Source: Flavobacterium sp. 270 (GTDB lineage Bacteria; Bacteroidota; Bacteroidia; Flavobacteriales; Flavobacteriaceae). Taken from it: 64,000 nt of DNA. Where the stretch lies: contig NZ_SODM01000002.1 in NCBI RefSeq assembly GCF_004368785.1, forward strand, positions 558,001-622,000. Reading direction: 5' to 3'. A program made the translations under genes and the position numbers. Numbering within the stretch: position 1 is the stretch's first letter; each line of letters starts with the position of its first letter. Below the pieces are notes generated by a model. It worked only from the letters and a program-made list of their open reading frames with translations. It was not told the origin of the DNA and did no database searches. Below, one piece after another: positions 26,086-33,969 of the stretch.

Positions 26086-26574
26086 TTAAAAAATTAGATT
26101 GTTTTTTGATTTTATTTTATCAGTATCAACAGCATAAATAGCTGCAATACTCTCTATGGTATTTAATTTTTGTTGAATTTCTGAAAACCCAAAAGCCTCG
26201 TCGCCATTGTCAATTTTCAGGAAAAAATCTACTTTTTTGAATTCAGGCAGTAAATGAATTGTTGTAGAAACCTCACTTGTTCCATTAGAAAACAAATTCT
26301 GAGAATCATTCTTACTCACAGAAATGATTTCGTTTTTATTCTGAATTAAATTCCATGAAATTGCCTTTTCGGAATCATAATAATAGAATCTTGAAAAATT
26401 TGCCTCGCCTTCTTTAGTTTGAGCATGGATCTCGTTTTTGCTCTTACTTAAGTTTATCGGAAGGTTTTTATTGATAAAATAGGCCAGTCTATAATCTTCT
26501 AATGAAGTATGAATTGCCATTAAATAATAATCAATTTCGTCAAATTCGTCTAAATCCAATCTATGAATAGCCAT
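26086..26574 (-). CDS. IPExxxVDY family protein
   Basis: 162 residues from the ATG at 26574 (MAIHRLDLDEFDEIDYYLMA). A TTG at 26589 opens a 5-residue longer frame but is less likely. The defining C-terminal motif appears as LLPEFKKVDFFLKID. It is a cytoplasmic protein of unknown function found in Bacteroidota next to rnc and pyk, as here. The tight spacing to pyk (5 bp) suggests cotranscription. Confidence 0.88.
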   Translation of the reverse strand: MAIHRLDLDEFDEIDYYLMAIHTSLEDYRLAYFINKNLPINLSKSKNEIHAQTKEGEANFSRFYYYDSEKAISWNLIQNKNEIISVSKNDSQNLFSNGTSEVSTTIHLLPEFKKVDFFLKIDNGDEAFGFSEIQQKLNTIESIAAIYAVDTDKIKSKNNLIF

Positions 26575-26699
26575 TTCATGAAAAATCAAGGTGTAAATAT
26601 AGTATTTCTAACGGAGCATCAATATATATGATAGGGTTGTTTTTGTTAACTTATAAACGAAAACGTTATAGCTTTAAGTTAGTTACAGCATTTTTGTAG

Positions 26700-27440
26700 C
26701 TATTTCTTGTCTATTTTCTCCTGAAATGCAAAATAAGCTCTTTGAGATGCTTTCTCTTCGGCCTTCTTTTTTGAAGTTGCTCTTGCTCTTGCAATTACTT
26801 TATCGTCTATACTTAGTTTTACACCAAATAAACGCTGCCCGTCAATTCCGTTATCTTCAAAAATATCATAATGGAAAACTCTTTTTTCCTTCTGACACCA
26901 TTCGATAACCAAACTTTTATAACTAATTACTTTTCCCTCAAGTCTTGCTATATCAACATAAGGTGTAATTACTCTTTTTTGAATAAATCTTTCGCAGAAT
27001 GGGTAGCCTTTATCTAAATAAATTGCCCCAATAAGTGATTCGAAAATATTTCCATGAATGTTTTCTCCAAAATGCTGAATTGGCACTTTGCTCTCTACAA
27101 AACGAACTAAATTTAGGTCTTTACCTAATTCGTTCAAATGTTCACGGCTTACAATTTTAGAACGCATTTTGGTTAAATAACCTTCATCGCCATTTGGTGC
27201 TTTGTTAAATAAATGTGCTGCAATTACGGCACTTAACATTGCATCTCCTAAAAATTCTAATCTTTCGTAGTTAATTGGATGCCCGTCCTGATCTAGTTTA
27301 TTAGAAGAACGATGCGTAAATGCTTTCTTATAAAAACTAATATTTACAGGCTGAAAACCAAGTATTTTCTGAATAGTGTCAAAAAAAATCCCGTCTTCTA
27401 GAGAACGGGATTTAGAAAATATTTTTTTGATAATATTCAT
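26700..27440 (-). CDS. rnc: Ribonuclease III
   Basis: 246 residues. The endonuclease signature YERLEFLGDAMLSAVIAAHL holds the catalytic acidic residues, and the second acidic motif ESLIGAIYLDKGY is present. The C-terminal double-stranded-RNA-binding domain starts at SYKSLVIEWCQKE and ends with RARATSKKKAEEKASQRAYF. It processes rRNA precursors and other duplex RNAs. It starts 9 bp after the fabF stop codon on the same strand, so acpP-fabF-rnc form the usual bacterial cluster. Confidence 0.96.
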   Translation of the reverse strand: MNIIKKIFSKSRSLEDGIFFDTIQKILGFQPVNISFYKKAFTHRSSNKLDQDGHPINYERLEFLGDAMLSAVIAAHLFNKAPNGDEGYLTKMRSKIVSREHLNELGKDLNLVRFVESKVPIQHFGENIHGNIFESLIGAIYLDKGYPFCERFIQKRVITPYVDIARLEGKVISYKSLVIEWCQKEKRVFHYDIFEDNGIDGQRLFGVKLSIDDKVIARARATSKKKAEEKASQRAYFAFQEKIDKK

Positions 27441-27449
27441 ATACAGAAA

Positions 27450-28703
27450 TTAGTCAACTAATTTTTTGAACAATACGCAGGCATTGTGTCCACCAAAACC
27501 AAAAGTGTTACTCATAGCAACATTTACCTCTCTTTTCTGAGGTTTGTTTAAGGTAAGATTTAATGCTGGATCGATGTTTTCATCTACTACACTATGGTTA
27601 ATCGTTGGAGGAACAATACCGTGCTTCATCGCTAAAATCGAAGCAATAGCTTCAATAGCTCCAGCTGCACCAAGTAAGTGTCCTGTCATTGATTTTGTAG
27701 AATTGATGTTTATATTTTTTGCGTGATCTCCAAAAACTGCACTAATTGCTTTTAATTCTGCTACGTCTCCTAATGGAGTAGAAGTTCCGTGAGTATTGAT
27801 ATGATCAATATCTTCCGGATTCATTCCTGCATCTCTTAATGTATTTTTCATTACTGCAATAACTCCAATTCCTTCCGGATGTGGTGCAGTTAGGTGGTAA
27901 GCATCAGACGACATTCCGCCACCGCCAATTTCGCAGTAAATTTTTGCGCCACGGGCTTTAGCATGTTCGTAATCTTCAAGAACCAAAGCTCCTGCTCCTT
28001 CTCCTAAAACGAAACCATCTCTGGTTGCATCAAAAGGTCTTGAAGCTGTTTCTGGACTGTCGTTTCTTGTAGACAAAGCATGCATAGAGTTAAAACCTCC
28101 CATACCCGCAATTGTAATTGCTGCTTCTGAACCACCAGATACGATAACATCACACATTCCTAAACGAATGTAGTTGAAAGCATCAATTAAAGCATTTGCA
28201 GAAGATGCACATGCAGAAACCGTAGTATAATTTGGACCCATATAACCATTACGCATCGAAATGTGCGCAGGTGCTATATCGGCAATCATTTTAGGGATAA
28301 AAAACGGATTGAATTTTGGAGTTCCGTCACCTTTAGCATAATAAATTACTTCTTCCTGAAAAGTTTCTAAACCTCCAATTCCAGCGCCCCAGATAACACC
28401 AACTCTTTGTTTATCGATATTATCATCTGTAAGTCCGGCATCTTTAATAGCCTCATCACTTGCAGCAACTGCGTATTGAGCGAATTTATCTAATCTTCGA
28501 GACTCTTTACGATCCATAAAATCTTCAATATTGAAGTTTTTTACTTCACAGGCAAACTTCGTTTTATGCTTCTCTGTATCATAATACGTGATAGGAGCGG
28601 CTCCGCTAACCCCATTCACAAGTGCATCCCAATATTCCTGGATATTATTCCCGATAGGAGTAAGTGCACCTAATCCTGTTACAACAACTCGCCTTAATGC
28701 CAT
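27450..28703 (-). CDS. fabF: Beta-ketoacyl-ACP synthase II
   Basis: 417 residues of the thiolase-fold condensing-enzyme family. The Cys-His-His triad is visible: TVSACASSANALIDAF (active Cys), HINTHGTSTPLGD (His) and STKSMTGHLLGAAGAIEA (His). The glycine-rich end NTFGFGGHNACVLFKK is typical of FabF. It elongates acyl-ACP with malonyl-ACP in type II fatty-acid synthesis. It is preceded by acpP, its substrate carrier, with a hairpin in the 246-bp gap, and is followed closely by rnc. Confidence 0.97.
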   Translation of the reverse strand: MALRRVVVTGLGALTPIGNNIQEYWDALVNGVSGAAPITYYDTEKHKTKFACEVKNFNIEDFMDRKESRRLDKFAQYAVAASDEAIKDAGLTDDNIDKQRVGVIWGAGIGGLETFQEEVIYYAKGDGTPKFNPFFIPKMIADIAPAHISMRNGYMGPNYTTVSACASSANALIDAFNYIRLGMCDVIVSGGSEAAITIAGMGGFNSMHALSTRNDSPETASRPFDATRDGFVLGEGAGALVLEDYEHAKARGAKIYCEIGGGGMSSDAYHLTAPHPEGIGVIAVMKNTLRDAGMNPEDIDHINTHGTSTPLGDVAELKAISAVFGDHAKNININSTKSMTGHLLGAAGAIEAIASILAMKHGIVPPTINHSVVDENIDPALNLTLNKPQKREVNVAMSNTFGFGGHNACVLFKKLVD

Positions 28704-28845
28704 AAATGTGTATTTTGTACTTTAAACAAATAAAACCCACGCTTTCTTAAATTGTATTGTTTACTTAAGAGCTATGGGCATTACAATATAAATATATCTT
28801 TTTGATTGAATGTCAATCTAAATTTAAATTTTAAAAAAATAATAA

Positions 28846-28941
28846 CACCCAGTTTTTAATAAATTCAAATTTCAAAAAACAAATTCCAAAAAAATTGGAG
28901 TTTGGAATTTCAAAAAATTGGGATTTTTTAAAAACCGGGTG
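28846..28941 (-). repeat. Long nested hairpin between acpP and fabF
   Basis: CACCC-GTTTTTAA at 28846 and TTAAAAAC-GGGTG ending at 28941 pair with one mismatch. The loop contains the repeat AAATTCCAAAAAAATTGGAG-type words also seen at 31006-31112. Lying just after the acpP stop codon, it could end most acpP transcripts while letting some run into fabF, giving more acyl carrier than synthase. The role is inferred. Confidence 0.6.
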
Positions 28942-28949
28942 TGATATTA

Positions 28950-29186
28950 TTATTTTTTAGCTTCTTCGATATAAGAAATAGCTTGACCAACAGTAGCAAT
29001 GTTTTCTGCTTGATCGTCTGGAATTTGAATATCAAATTCTTTTTCGAATTCCATAATAAGCTCAACAGTGTCTAATGAGTCAGCTCCTAAATCATTAGTG
29101 AAGCTTGCTTCTGTTACAACTTCGTTTTCGTCAACACCTAATTTGTCTACGATAATCGCTTTTACTCTTGATGCAATGTCTGACAT
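28950..29186 (-). CDS. acpP: Acyl carrier protein
   Basis: 78 residues, highly acidic. The phosphopantetheine attachment site is Ser37 in [20 protein letters not shown]. It carries growing acyl chains in fatty-acid synthesis. It heads the acpP-fabF-rnc cluster and diverges from purN across about 175 bp. Confidence 0.97.
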   Translation of the reverse strand: MSDIASRVKAIIVDKLGVDENEVVTEASFTNDLGADSLDTVELIMEFEKEFDIQIPDDQAENIATVGQAISYIEEAKK

Positions 29187-29361
29187 AATCTTTAATTTTA
29201 GAATTTAATTTGTTGGCAAAAATAAAAAACTTTATTTTAAAACCATGATTTAGTTTATAAATGTGACACTAATTTATAAAATTAATTTCAAGAAAGCCCT
29301 TTTAATACTATTTATTTTCGATTTTTATTCCGTTTTTTGCATTCTAAAAATAACCTCTATT

Positions 29362-29931
29362 ATGAAAAAAATTATTGTTTTTGCCTCAGGATCAGGAACT
29401 AATGCAGAAAACATTATAAAATATTTTGCCCAAACAAAAATTGCAAACGTCGTTTCTGTTTTTACCAATAATGCTTCGGCAAAAGTTATCGAAAGAGCAA
29501 AAAATCATCAAATTTCAGTTGAAATCTTCTCAAAAAATGAACTTTTAGAGCGAAACGTATTACAAAAAATAGAAAAAATCGACCCGGATCTGATTGTACT
29601 GGCTGGTTTCTTACTCAAATTTCCAGATAACATAATTGAAAAATACCCTAATAAGATCATTAACATCCATCCTGCCCTTTTACCAAATTATGGAGGTAAA
29701 GGAATGTATGGCATGCACATACATAGAGCGATAGTAAATAATAAAGAGAAGGAAACCGGAATCTCTATTCATTATGTAAACGAACATTATGATGAAGGTG
29801 GTATTATTTTCCAGAAAAATATAGCGCTTACAGAAGAAGACACGCCGGAAACAGTGGCTGAAAAGATTCATGAATTGGAACAAAAGTACTTTCCGGAGAT
29901 TATTGAGAAATTATTAGAAGGCAAACTTTAA
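29362..29931 (+). CDS. purN: Phosphoribosylglycinamide formyltransferase
   Basis: 189 residues from the ATG at 29362 (MKKIIVFASGSGTNAENII). A TTG/GTG-type extension to 29263 would add a hydrophobic leader out of keeping with the family. The nucleotide-binding start, the folate-site motif NIHPALLPNYGGKGMYG and the catalytic region GISIHYVNEHYDEGGIIFQ (His and Asp) are intact. It transfers a formyl group from 10-formyl-THF to GAR in purine synthesis. It shares the divergent region with acpP. Confidence 0.95.
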   Translation: MKKIIVFASGSGTNAENIIKYFAQTKIANVVSVFTNNASAKVIERAKNHQISVEIFSKNELLERNVLQKIEKIDPDLIVLAGFLLKFPDNIIEKYPNKIINIHPALLPNYGGKGMYGMHIHRAIVNNKEKETGISIHYVNEHYDEGGIIFQKNIALTEEDTPETVAEKIHELEQKYFPEIIEKLLEGKL

Positions 29932-30038
29932 ATTCCGATTACAAACTCAATTGCAAAAATTAATTGCAATATCAAAAAATCAATTTTAGATAAAGTTTGA
30001 CTAATCTAAAATCTAAAGTCTTAAATCTAAAATAAAAA

Positions 30039-30512
30039 ATGCACGAAGTACATATATATACAGATGGTGCTGCAAAAGGAAATCCTGGAAACGGTGGTTA
30101 TGGTGTAGTGATGGAATTGGTTGGAACGCCGCATAAAAAAGAATTTTACGAAGGATTCCGCCTTACTACTAATAATAGAATGGAACTTCTGGCTGTAATT
30201 GTAGGTCTGGAAAAACTTAAAAATCCAAATATGAAGGTTTTGGTTATTTCGGATTCTAAATATGTTGTTGATTCTGTTCTAAAAAAATGGGTTTTCGGAT
30301 GGGAGAAAAAAGGCTACACCGGCAAAAAAAATCCCGATTTATGGAAACGCTTTTTAATCACTTACAGAAAACATCAAGTCGATTTTAAATGGATTAAAGG
30401 CCATAATAATCATCCTCAAAATGAGCGTTGCGATCAGCTTGCTGTTATGGCGTCTCAACAGCCTAAGCTTTCTGTTGATGTTTATTACGAAACCGTAGCT
30501 TCTAAAGAATAA
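30039..30512 (+). CDS. rnhA: Ribonuclease HI
   Basis: 157 residues. The four catalytic acidic residues are in YTDGAAKGNPGNGGYGVV (Asp), NNRMELLAVIVGLE (Glu), VISDSKYVVDSV (Asp) and HPQNERCDQLAVMA (Asp). It cleaves RNA in RNA-DNA hybrids. It lies downstream of purN on the same strand with a 107-bp gap containing simple repeats, and ends in a strong bidirectional terminator. Confidence 0.95.
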   Translation: MHEVHIYTDGAAKGNPGNGGYGVVMELVGTPHKKEFYEGFRLTTNNRMELLAVIVGLEKLKNPNMKVLVISDSKYVVDSVLKKWVFGWEKKGYTGKKNPDLWKRFLITYRKHQVDFKWIKGHNNHPQNERCDQLAVMASQQPKLSVDVYYETVASKE

Positions 30513-30550
30513 AAAAAACGCATCCAAAAATATATTTTTGGATGCGTTTT
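30513..30550. terminator. Bidirectional terminator
   Basis: AAAACGCATCCAAAAA tata TTTTTGGATGCGTTTT: a perfect 16-bp stem between the converging rnhA and DUF6249 genes. Confidence 0.9.
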
Positions 30551-30573
30551 CAATTATTAACTCAAGTTTTTAT

Positions 30574-30921
30574 TTACTGTTTGTCTAAATCTTTTGCTTT
30601 GTGAAATCCTGCAAGTAAACCAACTCCAGACATTGTAATGATTGTTGCCGGATAAATTACATCTGAATTCATACTTGTGTAAGTCGAAAGAAATAAAGCG
30701 ATAAAAAATCCAAGTCCGATTCCGATTAAAAGAAAAGCGAAGTTCAAAACGAATATTTTCCATGCCGGAACTGCATTATCTCTTCCTTTTAAAAAGATAC
30801 TGGCATCAACACCTTTTTCTATAAGGGCCAAACGCTCTCTGTTTCTTGTTGAATAAATAAGGTAAACGATCCCGAAGATCATTAGAAATAAACTAATTGG
30901 TATTAAAATTTCTACACTCAT
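30574..30921 (-). CDS. DUF6249 small membrane protein
   Basis: 115 residues with three predicted membrane helices (about 4-24, 57-80 and 88-108). A cytoplasmic loop holds the conserved phrase RNRERLALIEKGVDASIFLK. This pattern matches the DUF6249 family of Bacteroidota inner-membrane proteins, which has no known function. It is transcribed away from the ECF sigma gene; the 238-bp divergent region contains an inverted repeat at 31006-31112. Confidence 0.75.
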   Translation of the reverse strand: MSVEILIPISLFLMIFGIVYLIYSTRNRERLALIEKGVDASIFLKGRDNAVPAWKIFVLNFAFLLIGIGLGFFIALFLSTYTSMNSDVIYPATIITMSGVGLLAGFHKAKDLDKQ

Positions 30922-31005
30922 AATATTGTATTTTTAATTGATTGATACTCCATATGACGAGAGGAGTTTGATTTAGGTTACAAGTAAATAGAAAAATTTC
31001 AAAAA

Positions 31006-31112
31006 AAAATAAAATTCCAAATTTCAAGTGCGAATTAAACCATATAAGTAATGTAAGTTCTATTTATATTCCTTTGGAATTTGGAATTTCAAAAAATTGG
31101 AATTTTATTTTT
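31006..31112. repeat. Inverted repeat of the 'ttggaatttcaaaaaattgg' family
   Basis: AAAATTCCAAATTTCAAG near 31011 and TTTGGAATTTCAAAAAATTG near 31076 are opposed. The same words build the hairpin between acpP and fabF. Confidence 0.6.
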
Positions 31113-31159
31113 TTTAATTTAGTTGTAACCTAATTAAATAAACTGTCGTCTTATATAAT

Positions 31160-31747
31160 ATGAGTACTTTAGAAGATCAACATTATATCGATTTAATTAT
31201 ACAAGGCGACAGCAAGGCTTTTGCCGTGTTGGTTGATCGTTATAAGAATATGATTTTTACTTTGGCGCTCAAAATGGTCAAAAACAGAGAAGAAGCAGAA
31301 GAGGTTGCACAAGATACCTTTATTAAAATGTACAACTCGTTGAGTAAGTTTAAGGGGGATTCTAAATTCTCAACCTGGACTTATAAGATTGCTTATAATA
31401 CGTGTTTGGACAGTTTGAAGAAAAATAAAAAAGAAGAAAACAATATTTCGATAGATGAATTCTCGGCACATTTAATCAAAACGATGGATAACGCTTTGAG
31501 TGCTTTAGAAGAAAAAGAACGAAAGCAGACGATTCAAAATTGCTTAAATTTGTTACCAAGAGAAGAAAATTTTCTGTTGACTTTATTTTATTTTGATGAT
31601 CAGAGTTTAGAGGAAATCGGAAAAATTATGGATATTTCGGCCAACAACGCCAAAGTGAAATTATTTAGAAGCCGACAGAAATTAGCCGCGATTTTAAAAA
31701 AGCAGTTAGAACCAGAAATAGTAGAATATTATGAAAGAGAGCGATAA
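31160..31747 (+). CDS. ECF-type RNA polymerase sigma factor
   Basis: 195 residues. Region 2 contains MVKNREEAEEVAQDTFIKMY and SKFSTWTYKIAYNTCLDSLK; region 4 contains YFDDQSLEEIGKIMDISANN and VKLFRSRQKL. The size is typical of extracytoplasmic-function sigma factors. The next gene overlaps it by 17 bp and encodes a membrane protein with an acidic N-terminal cytoplasmic part, the usual arrangement of sigma and anti-sigma. The signal and regulon cannot be read from the window. RseP at 5.5 kb could in principle cleave the partner. Confidence 0.93.
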   Translation: MSTLEDQHYIDLIIQGDSKAFAVLVDRYKNMIFTLALKMVKNREEAEEVAQDTFIKMYNSLSKFKGDSKFSTWTYKIAYNTCLDSLKKNKKEENNISIDEFSAHLIKTMDNALSALEEKERKQTIQNCLNLLPREENFLLTLFYFDDQSLEEIGKIMDISANNAKVKLFRSRQKLAAILKKQLEPEIVEYYERER

Positions 31748-32126
31748 AAATATAGAACAACTTATAGATAAAATGATGGCCGAAAATACTTTGGATTCGC
31801 CATCTTTTGACTTTACTTCAAAAATAATGTCTGAAGTTTTAATCTTGGAACAGAAAAAACTGAAAACCTATAAGCCTTTGATTTCACAATCGGTTTGGAT
31901 TTTTATTGGATTGGTTTTAACAGGTTTGATTATCTATGCTTCTCTGTTTTCTGAAACTTCTCAAAATTTAGAAATCGGAAAAATATATACGGATAAAATT
32001 TCAAATCTGTTTTCTGGAATTCATTTATCAAAAACTATAATATATGCTATATTAATTGTTCCATTTATGGTTTTGCTTCAGATTGGAGTTTTAAAAAATT
32101 ATTTTGACAAGAAATACAATCTGTAA
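31731..32126 (+). CDS. Probable anti-sigma factor, two-helix membrane protein
   Basis: 131 residues, overlapping the sigma gene by 17 bp, which points to translational coupling. The N-terminal 50 residues are charged (KNIEQLIDKMMAENTLDSPS) and should be cytoplasmic. Two membrane helices follow (about 53-74 and 101-122), separated by a short periplasmic loop. No zinc-finger anti-sigma motif (HxxxCxxC) is present and no family was recognised, so the role is inferred from position and topology. Confidence 0.65.
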   Translation: MKESDKNIEQLIDKMMAENTLDSPSFDFTSKIMSEVLILEQKKLKTYKPLISQSVWIFIGLVLTGLIIYASLFSETSQNLEIGKIYTDKISNLFSGIHLSKTIIYAILIVPFMVLLQIGVLKNYFDKKYNL

Positions 32127-32165
32127 GAAATTTTGTAATATCCATTTCAAGTCTACTATTTTTCA

Positions 32166-32173
32166 TAACTTTG
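32166..32173 (+). promoter_or_regulatory. -7 box of the antitoxin-like gene
   Basis: TAACTTTG matches TAnnTTTG and lies 23 bp before the ATG at 32197. It supports that start over a 31-codon extension. Confidence 0.55.
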
Positions 32174-32196
32174 TATCGTTCATTAAATTTAAAAAG

Positions 32197-32451
32197 ATGA
32201 TACGTAAAACAATTACTCCTAAGAATAATATTATTGACCTTTCTTATGAAATTCCAAATAATCAAATTGGAAAATCATTGAAAGTATCGATCGATTTCGA
32301 AAATGAAATGGATCAAATTGAAAGTAATTTATCTAAAGAGGACTTTGTAAAATGGATTAAAACTGCAGAGCAATCTCCAACAATGTCTCTTGAGCAGTTT
32401 AATCAGAAATGGGAAGAAAAGAAGTTAAAGATTCTAAACAATATACGCTAA
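32197..32451 (+). CDS. Antitoxin-like protein of a decayed type II toxin-antitoxin pair
   Basis: 84 residues from the ATG at 32197. It is charged, with a hydrophobic-strand start (MIRKTITPKNNIIDLSYEIP) and a helical acidic C-terminal half (SLEQFNQKWEEKKLKILNNI), as in antitoxins that wrap a RelE/ParE toxin. The following reading frame, in the same register with no gap, encodes a clear RelE/ParE-type toxin sequence but has no start codon. The gene is intact. The exact antitoxin family was not identified; the call rests on size and on the toxin next to it. Confidence 0.6.
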   Translation: MIRKTITPKNNIIDLSYEIPNNQIGKSLKVSIDFENEMDQIESNLSKEDFVKWIKTAEQSPTMSLEQFNQKWEEKKLKILNNIR

Positions 32452-32751
32452 ATATTACTAATAATTACTTTTACAATTTTACAAGAAATTGTTGATTACA
32501 TTGCATTTGAAAAACATCAGCCGCTAAATGCAATAAAAATTGGTAACGGAATAAATAAAACAATGAGTAAAATCATTGAAAATCCTTTAATTTATTCTGA
32601 ATGTGAAAACCTCCCTACAAAATCTAAAATTTACAGAGAAGCAACTTATAAAACGTGGTTAATTGTTTTTAAAATCAAAAATTATATTATTATCATTCTT
32701 GGCGTTTTAAGCGGAAAAAGAAAATCTTCATCATTTAAAAAACTTATATAA
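32452..32751 (+). pseudogene. RelE/ParE-type toxin remnant without a start codon
   Basis: Directly after the antitoxin stop the same frame stays open for 99 codons. It encodes QEIVDYIAFEKHQPLNAIKI, ENPLIYSECENLPTKSKIYR and YKTWLIVFKIKNYIIIILGV followed by SGKRKSSSF, the core of a RelE/ParE toxin (substrate helix, then the central strands and C-terminal basic patch). There is no ATG, GTG or TTG at the expected N-terminus. The first ATG is at 32563, in the middle of the domain, so the usual first strand and both N-terminal helices would be lost. Probably inactive, unless a rare ATA or ATT start is used. Confidence 0.65.
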
Positions 32752-32908
32752 AAAAGAGAGACGTATTTTTTACAATATATTAGTTGCATTTTAAATTCAA
32801 AAAATATATTTTAATCCTTCAAAAGACTCGAATATAATTTACTCATTTACAATAGTTTTACTCCGAAATCGTTGTCATTATTTTATGAAAATTTTGAGAG
32901 TGCAAACC

Positions 32909-32940
32909 GTTGCAATATTGTAACTTATGAAGTATCTTTG
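32909..32940 (+). promoter_or_regulatory. Promoter of the PfkB kinase gene
   Basis: GTTG at 32909-32912 and TATCTTTG at 32933-32940 are separated by 20 bp. The -7 box ends 23 bp before the ATG at 32964. Confidence 0.65.
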
Positions 32941-32963
32941 CACCCTAATTCGAAATTCATAAA

Positions 32964-33887
32964 ATGAATAAACTATTGATTGTTGGAACGGTTGCTTTCG
33001 ACGCGATTGAAACTCCTTTCGGAAAAACAGATAAAATATTAGGTGGTGCTGCAACGTACATTGGTTTGTCTGCATCTTTTTTTAACTTACAATCGGCCAT
33101 TGTTTCTGTAGTTGGCGACGATTTTCCACAAGAACATTTAGATTTATTAACTTCAAAAAATATTGATATCTCTGGTATCGAAATTGTAAAAGGCGGTAAA
33201 ACCTTTTTCTGGAGTGGTTTATATCATAACGATTTAAATTCTAGAGATACTTTAGTAACAGAATTAAACGTTTTGGCAGATTTTCAGCCAAAAGTTCCTC
33301 AAAATTTTAAAGATTCAGATGTTGTAATGTTAGGAAACTTACATCCTCTAGTACAAAGCAGCGTTTTAGATCAATTAGAGAAAAAACCAAAATTAGTAGT
33401 TTTAGATACTATGAACTTTTGGATGGACTGTGCGCTTCCTGAATTATTGGATGTTATTAAACGTGTAGACGTTATTACAATCAATGACGAAGAAGCAAGA
33501 CAACTTTCTGGTGAATATTCATTAGTAAAAGCAGCAAGCAAAATTCAGGACATGGGACCTAAATATGTTGTAATTAAAAAAGGAGAACACGGCGCATTGA
33601 TCTTCCATAACAGAGAAGTGTTTTTTGCACCAGCTTTACCTCTTGAAGATGTTTACGATCCAACAGGAGCGGGAGACACTTTTGCAGGTGGTTTCTCAGG
33701 ATTTATTACGCAAAGCGAAAACATTTCGTTTAACAACATGAAAAATGCAATTATTTACGGTTCAAATTTAGCTTCATTCTGTGTAGAGAAATTTGGAACC
33801 GAAAGGATGGAAACATTAAGTAAAGCAGAAGTAGCGATTCGATTACAGCAATTTAAGTCGTTAACTCAATTTGACATAGAAATATAA
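32964..33887 (+). CDS. PfkB family sugar/nucleoside kinase
   Basis: 307 residues of the ribokinase fold. The N-terminal glycine signature GGAATYIGLSASFF and the C-terminal PfkB signature YDPTGAGDTFAGGFSGF (anion hole and catalytic Asp) are complete. The substrate is not determinable from sequence; adenosine, ribose and fructose-type substrates are all found in the family. The amidophosphoribosyltransferase gene follows after 82 bp on the same strand, with a terminator-like stem between, so a link to purine metabolism is possible but not shown. Confidence 0.9.
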   Translation: MNKLLIVGTVAFDAIETPFGKTDKILGGAATYIGLSASFFNLQSAIVSVVGDDFPQEHLDLLTSKNIDISGIEIVKGGKTFFWSGLYHNDLNSRDTLVTELNVLADFQPKVPQNFKDSDVVMLGNLHPLVQSSVLDQLEKKPKLVVLDTMNFWMDCALPELLDVIKRVDVITINDEEARQLSGEYSLVKAASKIQDMGPKYVVIKKGEHGALIFHNREVFFAPALPLEDVYDPTGAGDTFAGGFSGFITQSENISFNNMKNAIIYGSNLASFCVEKFGTERMETLSKAEVAIRLQQFKSLTQFDIEI

Positions 33888-33893
33888 TGCCGA

Positions 33894-33920
33894 AGAGCCT
33901 CGATAAAACGGGGCTTTTTT
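33894..33920 (+). terminator. Terminator after the PfkB gene
   Basis: AGCCTCG ataaaa CGGGGCT with one T-G wobble, followed by TTTTTT. Confidence 0.7.
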
Positions 33921-33969
33921 ATTACGTTAATACACACAACTTACAACAACACACAAAATACAAAAAACA

